The notes: a model not told the origin generated them from the sequence alone. A stretch of 64,000 nucleotides of DNA from Hyphomicrobium sp. ghe19 (GCF_902712875.1 NZ_LR743509.1:3052001-3116000); one strand, 5' to 3'; shown: positions 9,787 to 19,174, counted from the first letter of the stretch. Numbers and translations are program-made.

Positions 9787-11520
9787 TTAAAATTCCTCCC
9801 ATCCCTCCTCTGGTTTGCGCACTGCGGATGAACCTCCCGACGAGGACGGGGCTTTCAAAGCCGTGGCCCGGACGTCGTGCCTGGACTTTGCCGCCCCGGG
9901 CTTCACGTTCGATTGCCGCGCGGCCGTCATTTGAGCCGACGTCTGCCTCAGCGCCCTGATCGACGAGTTCTGATTGACCTTGAACTCACTGATGAGGTCT
10001 GAAAGCTGGTTCGTCTCCTCAGTCAGCGAGTGGCAAGCTGCCGTCGTTTCTTCCACCATCGCGGCATTTTGCTGAGTGGTCTGATCCATGGCGTTGATCG
10101 CGGTGTTGATTTGCTGCAATCCACCGGCCTGCTCCTGGGAGGCGCCGGCGATCTCGGCGATCATCTGATTGATGCCGACGACATGGGAAATAATCTGCTC
10201 TAGCGTCTTGCCACTTTCGGCTACATAGCGTGCTCCCTGCTCGACCTGTCCACTCGATGTCGAGATGAGCGTCTTGATCTCTTTGGCTGCTTCAGCCGAG
10301 CGCTGCGCGAGGGCGCGGACCTCGGAAGCAACCACTGCAAATCCGCGTCCGGCGTCGCCGGCGCGCGCGGCTTCGACACCAGCGTTCAGCGCCAGCAGAT
10401 TTGTCTGAAAGGCGATTTCATCGATCACACTGATGATCTGAGTTATCTGCCTTGAAGATTTCTCGATGTTTTCCATCGCATCGACCGCTTGGCGAACAAC
10501 TTCGCGGCTCGATTCGGCGGCGTTCTTGGCTGCTGCGGCCGTATCACGGGCATGGGCTGCGCCCTCCGACGACTTTTTGACTGTCATCGTGATCTCTTCG
10601 AGAGCAGCCGCCGTTTCTTCGAGGCTGGCCGCCTGCTGCTCCGTGCGGCGAGAGAGGTCGTCGGCAGCGGCCGCTATCTCGTAAGTTCCCGACGTCATCT
10701 TCTGCGAGCTTGCGATGACGGATTGCAAGGTCACGTCGAACTGCTCGAGCGCCGCGTTGAATTCTTTCTGCAGCTTGTGATAGGCGCCCGGCAGATCGTC
10801 GGTCAATCGGAACGACAGGTCTTTTGCGGCGAGTTTTGCGACGGCCGCCCCAATCGAAGTGGATACCATGGCGCGTTCGCGACCGATCGCCTCCTCTTCG
10901 GCTTGTCGCTCCGCCTCGCGTCTCGCCTGCTCTGTCCGGATACGCTCGGCTTCGGCGTCCTCCTCGTACTTGCGTCTCGCTTCCTCGGCAGCCTCGACAT
11001 AGACCGAAATGGAGAAATCTATGTCGAGCATCATTGCCTTGACGAGCGCACCGACGCATCGCCCAACATCTTCAGCGTCAGTTTTCTTCCGGCCAAAAGA
11101 AAATCCTGACGGCCACATTTCGTTGACCACCGAACGAATGAGGTGTTCGACGACGATAGCATAACCACCGATATACCATCGGGGCTCAAGACCGATGCGT
11201 GCATGCGTCTGGCCAACTCTACGCACATTAGAAACGTAGCGTGCATCGAAATCCGCATTGCTTATCGACGCCCAGTGGTTGACCTGGGCCGACTTGGCCG
11301 CAACCATGTGCGTCTCGCTTTTGAAGAATTTCCGCGTTTCCGGAGTCTTGCGGATCATCTCGTAAAACATGCCGAGCGCAACGGGCAGCTCACGGTCGAT
11401 GATGGGTTTAATACTGCGGATGCTTTTCAATCTCTCGTCGTCGAGTTGAATAAAGGACATACGTTCGGCCAACCCGCCATCAGATGCAGAAGCCGCGTTG
11501 TAATGCGCACCGTGACTCAT
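9787..11520 (-). CDS. Globin-coupled methyl-accepting chemotaxis protein (HemAT-like)
   Basis: A soluble chemoreceptor of about 577 residues without transmembrane helices. Residues 20-175 form a protoglobin-type sensor with the THARIGLEPRWYIGGY motif, His106 being the predicted proximal haem ligand. A charged coiled coil (about 178-215) and a HAMP-like segment lead to the signalling domain, whose tip contains DEIAFQTNLLALNAGVEAARAG. The last residues are EGWEEF, resembling the C-terminal pentapeptide that tethers CheR and CheB. Haem binding makes it an oxygen or other gas sensor for aerotaxis. The ATG at 11520 has a GGGGGG run just upstream and is preferred to an earlier in-frame start at 11544. 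Confidence 0.93.
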   Translation of the reverse strand: MSHGAHYNAASASDGGLAERMSFIQLDDERLKSIRSIKPIIDRELPVALGMFYEMIRKTPETRKFFKSETHMVAAKSAQVNHWASISNADFDARYVSNVRRVGQTHARIGLEPRWYIGGYAIVVEHLIRSVVNEMWPSGFSFGRKKTDAEDVGRCVGALVKAMMLDIDFSISVYVEAAEEARRKYEEDAEAERIRTEQARREAERQAEEEAIGRERAMVSTSIGAAVAKLAAKDLSFRLTDDLPGAYHKLQKEFNAALEQFDVTLQSVIASSQKMTSGTYEIAAAADDLSRRTEQQAASLEETAAALEEITMTVKKSSEGAAHARDTAAAAKNAAESSREVVRQAVDAMENIEKSSRQITQIISVIDEIAFQTNLLALNAGVEAARAGDAGRGFAVVASEVRALAQRSAEAAKEIKTLISTSSGQVEQGARYVAESGKTLEQIISHVVGINQMIAEIAGASQEQAGGLQQINTAINAMDQTTQQNAAMVEETTAACHSLTEETNQLSDLISEFKVNQNSSIRALRQTSAQMTAARQSNVKPGAAKSRHDVRATALKAPSSSGGSSAVRKPEEGWEEF

Positions 11521-12095
11521 ATCGCCCCCCGGGTTTATGCCCAATGTCCGTTTGCAATCCTCGATCCGATATCGCGCGCGCTATTGCCTTATGGCTTCCC
11601 TAGCCCCGTGCCTCAACAGTTCGCAGCGCATCGGCAGAATAGAATCAGCACGCTGACTGTGCGCTGATTTGCGCTCGATCGGCGTGTCGATAATGAGGAT
11701 CGATAATTTTTTGATGCGTTCGCTTGCGACTGAAATGGAAGCCTGTTCGTTACGCAATCAGATGTTTTTTATTCGCAATTAACAGTCGGCGGAAGATCCA
11801 AGGCACGAGCTTCTGAGCTGATAGGTTCAGTCGCCGCGCTGGCGGCTCGTTGACCAATAGCTCGGCTTCGTCGATATGGAGCGTTTGATCGGCGCATCTA
11901 GACGCATCTCGACAATGGATGCCACGGATCCGGCACCCTGTAGCGCGCGGTCCCGACCGCGAGCTTCTCCGTCGAGCTTGTGAGCATCACATCTTCCGCC
12001 AGCCCTCGTCCATCATGTCGAAGGCTGGGCATGTCGAAGGCTGGCATCTGCCGCTCAATTGCCGGACGGCGCTCACCCGGCTTGTGCGGGACCCG
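11521..12095. other. Gene-free stretch between chemoreceptor and hdeD
   Basis: I see no credible gene here; the open frames have no family pattern and no ribosome binding site. The part next to 11520 should hold the promoter of the receptor-cheW pair. The only visible structure is a short tandem repeat at 12014-12044. No terminator hairpin with a T-run is evident for hdeD. Confidence 0.6.
12014..12044. repeat. Two-copy 15-bp tandem repeat
   Basis: The 15-mer CATGTCGAAGGCTGG occurs at 12014-12028 and again, unchanged, at 12030-12044, separated by a single G. It lies downstream of hdeD in a gene-free stretch. It may be a slippage duplication with no function. Confidence 0.8.
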
Positions 12096-12665
12096 CTAGG
12101 CTGGGATGGCACTTCGCTCATGACGCAAACGGCCGCCGAGCGATATCCACCACAGTCCGTGAAGCACAAGGTCGATCGCGACCACGAGGCCCAGGACCCA
12201 CAAACCGCTGGCAGGCCATTTCGAAAGAATGACAAGGCCAGCAGCAATGCCGACTATCCCCGAAGCCAACAGCAGCCAACCGTACCATTGCCAGTACTCG
12301 ACCGCCTGGACGATACGGACGGCACCCGAGGCGATGAGTGACAGCGCGAAGACCAGAGTGAGTACGACGGAGGCTCGTGCTGGATCGGATACAAGCATCA
12401 ACCCACAAACAGCGTACAGAAGTCCTATGAGTAGCCTGACTACGAAGCCGCGCCAGTGTGGGGCCGCGAAGGCCTGAAATACTTCGGCTGCGCCAGCGAT
12501 GAGGAGTACGATGCCGATAACAAATGCGCTGATCAGGGTTGCAGCGACGACGTCGCCCAAGAGGAAGAGGCCGGCCACAATAAATATGGCGCCGACCAGC
12601 ATCGCTCCCCACCAGCTTTGATTTTCTGCTCCCGAATGAGACTCTAGAGTTGGCCTGAATGTCAT
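12096..12665 (-). CDS. hdeD: HdeD family membrane protein (DUF308)
   Basis: A 189-residue protein with six predicted transmembrane helices in the repeated two-helix pattern of the HdeD/DUF308 family (GAMLVGAIFIVAGLFLLGD, then RLLIGLLYAVCGLMLV). E. coli HdeD is tied to acid resistance at high cell density; the molecular activity is unknown. It is followed on the same strand by nothing for 575 bp. The short secreted protein gene is upstream on the same strand, 120 bp away, but no operon link is evident. Confidence 0.88.
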   Translation of the reverse strand: MTFRPTLESHSGAENQSWWGAMLVGAIFIVAGLFLLGDVVAATLISAFVIGIVLLIAGAAEVFQAFAAPHWRGFVVRLLIGLLYAVCGLMLVSDPARASVVLTLVFALSLIASGAVRIVQAVEYWQWYGWLLLASGIVGIAAGLVILSKWPASGLWVLGLVVAIDLVLHGLWWISLGGRLRHERSAIPA

Positions 12666-12788
12666 GGCTATCTCCTAAATACCCTACGAACGAATTGAAA
12701 ATTCTCAGCTGCGACCGGCGCACCTGCGGGGAGCAGGAAACGCCGATCGCGTTTTCAATGAACGACCTCAGTCAGGCGCGATGACATT

Positions 12789-13097
12789 CTACTTGTCCGG
12801 TGTGTCCGGGCTCTTCGGGCTCGTCATTTTCGGCACTTCGTTGCTCATTGAATTCGTGGCGGGAAGTTTGCCTTCGTCGCCCATTCTATGAGACGTGCCT
12901 GCGGTGCCCGTGCTCGATCCGGTGTCAGCGCCCATTTCTGGAACTCGACTATTCACGGCGCCACTTGGCGGAAGCTTGCCTTCTTCGCCGAACGTGTGGC
13001 GCGTTGGGTCTGTGGCCGACTGATCTTCGGCGATTGCCAGTGTCGTCGCCGCGGAAAGAGAGAGTGCGGCGAATGCGGTCGCGATAATATACTTCAT
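12789..13097 (-). CDS. Small secreted protein with internal duplication
   Basis: A 102-residue protein with a clear Sec signal peptide (MKYIIATAFAALSLSAATTLAIAED, cleavage near residue 23). The mature part is low-complexity and polar and consists largely of two related units: TFGEEGKLPPSGAVNSRVPEM and RMGDEGKLPATNSMSNEVPKM. Each has the form G-[ED]-EGKLP-x7-[RE]VP-x-M. I do not recognise a family. It is probably periplasmic; the function is unknown. A purine-rich SD is present before the ATG (CCAAGGAGTCC on the coding strand). Confidence 0.8.
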   Translation of the reverse strand: MKYIIATAFAALSLSAATTLAIAEDQSATDPTRHTFGEEGKLPPSGAVNSRVPEMGADTGSSTGTAGTSHRMGDEGKLPATNSMSNEVPKMTSPKSPDTPDK

Positions 13098-13499
13098 CGT
13101 TTGGACTCCTTGGTGATCGGCGATTCCTCCAAGTGTCCCCCGTCTATTGGGCAGTATAGCGCGCTATGTCCGCAACCTCTCTTATGTTTGTGTTTAAAAA
13201 TCGCGATAATTTTTGCTCAGCTCGCGGCGCTATTCTGTTCGAAATCATGCGTCTCCGACTGCATCGTGTGAAACGGCAATTGTTAGCGTTAATGCAGCGA
13301 GCGGTTGGCAAATTAAAACAGCGAGCGTAATTCTCGCGTTATACGAGACTTTTTTCGTCTGACTATTTCGTCGAATTAGAGCGGCTGCTCAAATGCACTG
13401 ACCGCGTCTCGCCTGACCACATCCTCTGCGCTTTCCAAGTCTCTCGCCGATCACGCGCTTGTTCTCACGAGGTGTCTCCCCCAACCGCGAGGAATTCAA
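13098..13499. other. Gene-free divergent region before the P450
   Basis: No gene is visible. The sequence is richer in A and T than its surroundings between about 13180 and 13370 and must contain the divergent promoters of the small secreted protein and the P450. The bases just before 13500 (CCAACCGCGAGGAATTCAA) supply a GAGGA ribosome binding site for the P450. Confidence 0.6.
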
Positions 13500-15047
13500 A
13501 TGGAACGAAGAGCCTTCCTAGTCGGCACTGCGACTGCTGTCACCGGATTGGCCGCCCGGCCCGCCGCCTCTCAATCTCCTCCGGCCGCCGGCCAGCCTCT
13601 AGCACCCAGCGACATCGAAGCGGCCGTCGCGCGATTGCGCAAGCAATACCTCGCGGAGTTCGATCCGGCCTACGTCGAGAATGTTATCGTTCCGCATTTC
13701 CTGGTGAGCACATATCAGGGCGAGCGGCTGCATCTACCGATGATCGACGTGAAGTTCACCAAGGAAAATGCGCTTCCCTACGACCTCTGGGGATTGCTGA
13801 GCGAAAGCTGGAAGCCTGCTCCGCAAGATGGCGTCACCGTCTTTCTTCAGGGACTGGAAAAGCGAGGACCCGACAATCGCCGCAAGCGCATTTACATGTC
13901 GGCCCTGACGCCGGATTTGTATGGGCCGATGTACAGCCAGAAGGTTGACGCCTTCTTTGACAAGCTGCTCGACGAGCGCAACGCGAACCGGCCTCTGATG
14001 CGGCCTTATCTGGAAACGTATTTCGACCTCTACTGGGATTTGCATCTCGGCGTTAAGGGCGACGCTGTTCCGGCAAGAGTTCGCCAGATCGGAGAGAGCT
14101 TCAACACCGTTCTTGCGTATCGTGATCCGACGCAGAAGATCGTCTACGACAACTACATGGTCGTGCGCGAGAACCTGGCGTTCCTGAAATCGTGGATCGA
14201 CAAGAAGATCACCGATCTCAATAGCGGTGCAACGCCCAACCCCGAAAAGACGTTCACTTACTACTGGATCAAGAACGCCGGCGACGGAGAACATTTTGCG
14301 CACCAAGATGTGGTCTTCGAAGTCTTTCATAACTTCGTGGCACTGAGCCAATGGGGCAACACGCTTTACAACATCATGCTCAGACTCGCGAAGGATAGCG
14401 GCGATCCTGATACCCAGGCCTGGTTCAAGAAGACGATGGAAGGCGATTACGACAACGCCGGAAGCAATGCCTTCACACCGCTCGAGCGGTTCGTCATGGA
14501 ATTGTTCCGCACGATCACTCCGAACGGCGGAAGCATTTCGGCGATGAACGAGGTGAGGACACCGCCCTATCAGCGATTTGGGTACGTCGTCAGCCCGCAT
14601 TGGGACACGAGCTTCGATCCTGTGCAGTGGAAGAACCCAGATAAGTTCGACCCCGATCGGTATATCGACGCGCCGACAAGTCATCAGATCAACGAAGCCA
14701 AATCCGAGCAAATCGGCTTTGCCAAGTGCCCGTTCGATAGGACGTCATTCGAAGTTCGCGATGGCCGAAAGGCCACCATAAATAATAGCGCGTTCGGCAC
14801 GATCTACGGCATCGTCGAAAACAAGCCGCTGCCTGTGTGCGACCACGCGGGCTTTGCGCCGTTTGGCTTCGGCTACCGGCGCTGCCCCGGCGAGCAGCTG
14901 ACCATCCAGGTCTTTGAGGACTTTCTGCGGAAGGTTTGGAAGAAGAGGATCGACTTTCAGAAGCTCGACGTCGCCAATCCGGAACCGCTTCCGATCGGTC
15001 CCACCACGGTCATCGCGGACAATGTCGGGTTTACCAGGATGGTCTAG
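13500..15047 (+). CDS. Cytochrome P450-like haem protein with Tat-type signal
   Basis: A 515-residue P450-fold protein. The haem loop APFGFGYRRCPGEQ gives the cysteine ligand at residue 462, and ELFR supplies the ExxR of helix K. The I-helix region (EVFHNFVALSQWGNTLYNI) lacks the usual A/G-G-x-D/E-T pair used for oxygen activation, as in P450s that act on peroxides or hydroperoxides. The N-terminus MERRAFLVGTATAVTG followed by an AASQ site looks like a twin-arginine signal, so the folded haem protein may be exported to the periplasm. A GAGGA SD precedes the ATG. The frameshifted Rieske-FAD reductase follows. The P450 fold is secure; export and substrate are inference. Confidence 0.88.
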   Translation: MERRAFLVGTATAVTGLAARPAASQSPPAAGQPLAPSDIEAAVARLRKQYLAEFDPAYVENVIVPHFLVSTYQGERLHLPMIDVKFTKENALPYDLWGLLSESWKPAPQDGVTVFLQGLEKRGPDNRRKRIYMSALTPDLYGPMYSQKVDAFFDKLLDERNANRPLMRPYLETYFDLYWDLHLGVKGDAVPARVRQIGESFNTVLAYRDPTQKIVYDNYMVVRENLAFLKSWIDKKITDLNSGATPNPEKTFTYYWIKNAGDGEHFAHQDVVFEVFHNFVALSQWGNTLYNIMLRLAKDSGDPDTQAWFKKTMEGDYDNAGSNAFTPLERFVMELFRTITPNGGSISAMNEVRTPPYQRFGYVVSPHWDTSFDPVQWKNPDKFDPDRYIDAPTSHQINEAKSEQIGFAKCPFDRTSFEVRDGRKATINNSAFGTIYGIVENKPLPVCDHAGFAPFGFGYRRCPGEQLTIQVFEDFLRKVWKKRIDFQKLDVANPEPLPIGPTTVIADNVGFTRMV

Positions 15048-15266
15048 CATAACGGTGCAGGGCGTTACCAAAGCATTTGATTATCAAAACCGCCATGCGT
15101 CGGCGCCCCTTGCTGTCTATCATATCGGCAATTTCGCCAGGGGTATTACCGGCGGCCTCCGCCCGCATCGCCATCCAGCTTTGTCCGCCGCCTTCGGGCA
15201 GAAATAATTTTATTGCGGTCAGCCCTGCGATAACTTCACGCTCTTTCAGATGCGGAGACTGATGCG

Positions 15267-16795
15267 ATGTCTGAAACTGCGCAGCCAAGTGGGCCGGACT
15301 TAACGAAAGGAATCGCAGCCTCGGACCTGTCCACCGGCGCAATGCTGCTTGGTCATGTCGGCGACGATGCGGTTCTGGTCGCCCGGCAAGGCGAAGAAAT
15401 CTTCGCAATCAGCGCAATTTGCACGCATTACAATGGCCCTCTCGCCGATGGCCTTCTTGTCGACGACACTGTCCGCTGCATCACGCCTGCTTCAGCTTTC
15501 GCACTGGGGAGGCATTGCGCGCGCCAGCACTCAACCCCGTGTCTTGCTGGCGCGTCGAGCGCGATGGCGACATGCTATTCGTGCGCGAGAAGTTGAAAGT
15601 CGATCGCAAGCATGCGCGGAGCGGCACCGAGTTGCGCTCGGTCGTGATCATCGGTGGCGGTGCGGCCGGCAATGCCGCCGCAGAGATGTTGCGCCGTTAC
15701 GGATATGACGGAAGCATCACCATGCTGAGCTCGGACGATGCGTTACCTTATGACCGGCCCAATCTGTCGAAAGATTTTCTTGCGGGGACAGCCCCCGCGG
15801 ATTGGATCCCGCTGCGCTCGGCAGACTTCTACGAGAAGAAGCGGATCGATGTGCGCCTCGGTGCTCGCGTCGCCTCGATCGATGCGACTGCCCGCGTTGT
15901 GACGCTGGAGGATGGCGGGCGCGTCGAGTTCGACGCTTTGCTACTCGCGACCGGAGCCTCTCCAGTTCGGCTCGACATTCCCGGCGCGAATCTCGCAAAG
16001 CTGCGCTACCTGCGCACGTTCGATGACAGCGTCGCACTGATCGACAAGGCCATGACTGCTAAACGCGTCGCTGTAATCGGCGCCAGCTTTATCGGCTTGG
16101 AGACCGCGGCGGCGCTGCGCGAGCGCGGCCTCGAGGTGCATGTGATCGGTCCGCAATCGCGTCCGCTGGAACGTGTTCTCGGGCCGGAACTCGGCGACAT
16201 GATCAGAGCCATTCACGAGGAGCATGGCGTTAAATTTCACTTGGGCACGAGTGCGGCTGCGATCGACGAGAGAGGCGTCACTCTCAAGAGTGGAGAAGCC
16301 ATCGAGGCGGATCTCGTCGTCGCCGGCATCGGCGTTCATCCCGAGGTGGCGTTGGCCTCGCAAGCGGGCCTTCGCGCAGACAACGGTATTATTGTCGATG
16401 AGTATTTGCGGACAACCGCGGACGGCATCTTCGCAGCCGGAGACATCGCTCGCTGGCCCGACCCGCATACGGGAGCTTCCATTCGCGTCGAACATTGGGT
16501 CGTCGCCGAGCGACAGGGGCAGACGGCTGCGCGCAACATTCTCGGGCACAACGAGCGATTCGACGCTGTGCCGTTTTTCTGGAGCCAGCATTACCATGTC
16601 GCGATCCGCTATGTGGGGCACGCCGAACGCTGGGACAAGATTGAAATCGACGGCGATCCCGCGGCCCGCGATTGCAAGGTCAGCTACTTCCAAGCAGGTC
16701 GAAAGATAGCGGTCGCTACGGTATCGCGCGATCTCGCGAACCTTCAAGCCGAGCTAGAACTGGAGCGGGAGAACTTTCAGCGCCTCCAGCCGTAA
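15267..16795 (+). pseudogene. Rieske-FAD oxidoreductase (AIF-like), frameshifted
   Basis: Two overlapping frames together encode one protein of about 510 residues. Frame one starts at 15267 and has the first Rieske box (CTH, C52 and H54) up to DDTVRC near 15479; the second frame resumes at LHHACFSFRTGEAL and runs to 16795. The junction lacks about seven bases that would encode the rest of the second Rieske box (CPWH). The FAD part is otherwise intact: VVIIGGGAAGNAAAE, the NAD-binding VIGASFIGLE, and GIFAAGDIA. An ATG at 15572 could restart translation and give a Rieske-free reductase. Relatives use NADH to reduce partners through Rieske iron-sulphur. The preceding P450 is a conceivable partner. 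Confidence 0.82.
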
Positions 16796-16825
16796 GCATT
16801 TCTCCATTCAGGGCCGACTATCGAT

Positions 16826-17089
16826 CTAACCCGTCGTTCCGGATTGGCGTTTGACGATATCGATCGGATTCGAGGATCCTTCCACAGCGCGCTCTTTGGC
16901 GGCGCGATCCGCTTCATCATCCGAATAAAGGTTCTTGACCGCCTCGTCCTGAGCCTTGCTGACAGCAGCTTGCCGCTTCCGCGTTCGTTGAACTCCGTAG
17001 AATATCATAATGCCGAGAATGATCGGCGCCACGATGTAAGCCAACACCTGGAACAGGTTGCTGACGCCTTGGCTGGGTACGTCGGTCAT
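16826..17089 (-). CDS. Small single-pass membrane protein, unknown
   Basis: An 87-residue protein from the ATG at 17089 (MTDVPSQGVSNLFQ). One strong transmembrane helix (VLAYIVAPIILGIMIFYGV) is followed by a basic stretch (QRTRKRQ) and a charged, mostly helical tail of about 50 residues rich in Lys, Glu and Asp. By the positive-inside rule the tail is cytoplasmic. A longer form from a TTG at 17140 is possible but lacks a better ribosome site. I do not recognise a family. It converges with the Rieske-FAD gene. Confidence 0.65.
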   Translation of the reverse strand: MTDVPSQGVSNLFQVLAYIVAPIILGIMIFYGVQRTRKRQAAVSKAQDEAVKNLYSDDEADRAAKERAVEGSSNPIDIVKRQSGTTG

Positions 17090-17521
17090 TGCTCTGACTT
17101 TCGAAAGCGGGGCGATTTTGGGTAACAGTCGCTGGTGCAATGAGTTCCAGCATTATCGTCGACGCCCCCAGAGCGAAACGTCACTGTTCCGCGTAGATCG
17201 AGCAGCACCCGGCGCGAACTGCACGTTGGCGTGCTCAGCACAAATCTCCAGGTTTTGTTCAGAGATCATAAAGATGCTTGGCTAACACTTACCCCTCGCT
17301 TAAAGGCCCGGCATTCTGCAACAGGCTGCCGAACAGTGGCGCGCCAATCGATGCCGTGACGCTCTATCAGTTTCAACCGCCAGGAGCCAGGCACTGCGCG
17401 GTGGACGAAGAGGCGAGCGTATCGCGGCCCCAAAAGGCAAACGCCGTCGGCTAACTGCATCGCGTGTGGCCCGGCCGCAAACCCGAAACCTCGTGAATCA
17501 AAGCAACGAAAGGATCTCGTC
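17090..17521. other. Gene-free region upstream of hsp20
   Basis: No gene is supported in these 430 bases. The right-hand end supplies the hsp20 ribosome site (GAAAGGATCTC). I looked for an RNA-thermometer-like anti-SD element before hsp20 and could not show one. Confidence 0.55.
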
Positions 17522-18025
17522 ATGAAACTGAGACACCAAGTTCCCTCGACACTGCGCAATGACATAACCCGCTCAGGCGCTGTACTCTTTGGCCCTTTGC
17601 ACCGCGAGATCGATCGCTTGTTCGATGATTTCTCACAAGGGCTCGCGGCCCAGCACAAAATGCCTAATCTTCTGCCCAACATCGACGTCGCCGAAAACAG
17701 TAAGGAAATAGACATTTCCGTCGAGATGCCGGGACTAGAGCGCAGTGATGTCGACATTTCTCTCGAAGACAACGTGCTGACGATCCGAGGCGAGAAAAGG
17801 ATAGAGTCAAATCGGGAGGACAAAAATGTTTATGTCAGCGAACGTGCCTACGGGACTTTTCTTCGAACGATTGAGCTACCGGCCGGCGTCGATTCGTCCA
17901 AGGTCAATGCCGCCATGTCAGACGGCGTGCTGAAGATCACAATTCCGAAGCCCGCCCACACCGAATCCAAGAAGATCGAGGTGAAAGAGGGCAAGAACGG
18001 CAAGCCATCTACGCGGGCTCAGTAA
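17522..18025 (+). CDS. Small heat shock protein Hsp20 (alpha-crystallin)
   Basis: A 167-residue Hsp20 chaperone. The alpha-crystallin domain spans about residues 55-150, with NIDVAENSKEIDISVEMPG at the start, LEDNVLTIRGEK in the middle and the dimer-assembly region MSDGVLKITIPKP (the A-x-x-x-x-G-V-L-x-I pattern). It ends in a lysine-rich tail (KEGKNGKPSTRAQ). It holds unfolding proteins as an oligomer in the cytoplasm. It stands alone and is followed by a strong intrinsic terminator. Confidence 0.95.
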   Translation: MKLRHQVPSTLRNDITRSGAVLFGPLHREIDRLFDDFSQGLAAQHKMPNLLPNIDVAENSKEIDISVEMPGLERSDVDISLEDNVLTIRGEKRIESNREDKNVYVSERAYGTFLRTIELPAGVDSSKVNAAMSDGVLKITIPKPAHTESKKIEVKEGKNGKPSTRAQ

Positions 18026-18080
18026 GTCACGCGACTTTACGACAGCGGCGTGAGTGTGAGCACATATTGCCCTGCTATTG

Positions 18081-18108
18081 CCCTGCCGAGTTTCGGCGGG
18101 GCTTCTTT
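18081..18108 (+). terminator. Intrinsic terminator after hsp20
   Basis: CCCTGCCG (18081-18088) pairs with CGGCGGGG (18094-18101) across the five-base loop AGTTT, with one T-G pair, and is followed by CTTCTTT. It sits between the convergent hsp20 and DUF2092 genes and best fits the plus strand. Confidence 0.8.
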
Positions 18109-18124
18109 CAGGAACAGCGCGTGT

Positions 18125-18889
18125 CTATTGCGGCGACGCCAATGCGCTGCCGACATCGGTCTTCTTGGCTCCCGGCGGCGGCGAAAACACGAAAGTATCC
18201 GGAGAGAAATTCGGTGCCTTTTCCCAAGTGAATTCGTTGACCTGTGATGTCGCGGATGGATCATCCACGTCGCCGCTGACGAGCTTGCATGGCAGATGAG
18301 GCGCCGGCAATTCTAACCACACATCCCATTTCTCAACCATCGATGTCACGATGAAACGATCGCATTCGCGTGCGCCGACGGTTCCTGCACCCTTGGCGGC
18401 AATCTGGATAGAAGCTAGACCGTCTGACGCTTGATCGAGTGCTGCGAAAAAATCGAAAATGCGCGCCTGAAACCCCATGAGACCGGCAAGCAAGGACATG
18501 TTTCCTTGCACAGTCTCGCGGGCCGCGACCTGCGCGTACGTCTTTTGAGGAACGTTATAAATCGTCAACACGGTGCCATCGGACACGTATTCATACGAAG
18601 CGTTCCGGGCCGAAACCTCGATCCGAAACTGATTGGGCTTCCGGACTAGAAAGTGCGCCGAGCCTTGCGACTGGATATCCAGGACATTGCTGGATGTGTG
18701 GAAGGATGTTTTAAAGTCCATCGTCTGTTGGGCATCTATAAACGCTCGAAGCTCCTTGAGAGCTGGGGGAAGTGACGAAGCTGCGCCAGGAGCCGATGGA
18801 ACGCCTTTCTCCGCCTCCATCGCCGTCTGAGCGCTGGCCGGGCCCACTATTAGACAAAACAAGAAATAAGCGACTGCGCGACTAAACAT
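18125..18889 (-). CDS. DUF2092 periplasmic protein
   Basis: A 254-residue exported protein. A Sec signal (MFSRAVAYFLFCLIVGPASAQ) is cleaved near residue 21. The mature chain has the DUF2092 pattern: LKELRAFIDAQQTMDFKTSF, then a beta-rich body with FRIEVSARNASYEYVSDGTVLTIYN and TYAQV. The domain is thought to have a LolA/LolB-like half-barrel fold, hinting at lipid or hydrophobic ligand handling in the envelope; this is not proven. It has no close partner gene. Confidence 0.82.
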   Translation of the reverse strand: MFSRAVAYFLFCLIVGPASAQTAMEAEKGVPSAPGAASSLPPALKELRAFIDAQQTMDFKTSFHTSSNVLDIQSQGSAHFLVRKPNQFRIEVSARNASYEYVSDGTVLTIYNVPQKTYAQVAARETVQGNMSLLAGLMGFQARIFDFFAALDQASDGLASIQIAAKGAGTVGARECDRFIVTSMVEKWDVWLELPAPHLPCKLVSGDVDDPSATSQVNEFTWEKAPNFSPDTFVFSPPPGAKKTDVGSALASPQ

Positions 18890-19174
18890 GGAACGACGCC
18901 CCAGATCTCATATTCATATTTGCGCCAATGACGAATTAGCACCGGCACTCTGGCTACTCGAGAATGGCAGATGCGCATTAACATCATTTAGATTTTGATT
19001 TTCTTCCGCAAACTTCTCAGCATGTCGTCAATGCGATGTGAAAATCGCGCTTCGCTATTAATCCGCATGCGTTCTTTATATCCAAGAGCCGCACGAAAGC
19101 TCACGCGCGGGGACGGAACGCGGCTGAGGCTGCAGCATTAACAAGAGTTGGCTCTGCGCCCGCTCGGAGGGAAC

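Noticed and set aside
11919..12341. A 140-codon plus-strand frame over the end of hdeD
   Set aside because: Partly antisense to the well-supported hdeD gene and with low-complexity, arginine- and proline-rich translation.
17400..17521. ROSE-type RNA thermometer before hsp20
   Set aside because: The expected anti-SD element pairing with the AGGA site could not be shown by eye; a folding calculation is needed.
18890..19174. Possible fluoride riboswitch ahead of the FUSC-crcB operon
   Set aside because: I looked for the conserved fluoride aptamer stretches and found none; crcB genes alone do not prove one. A covariance-model search would be decisive.
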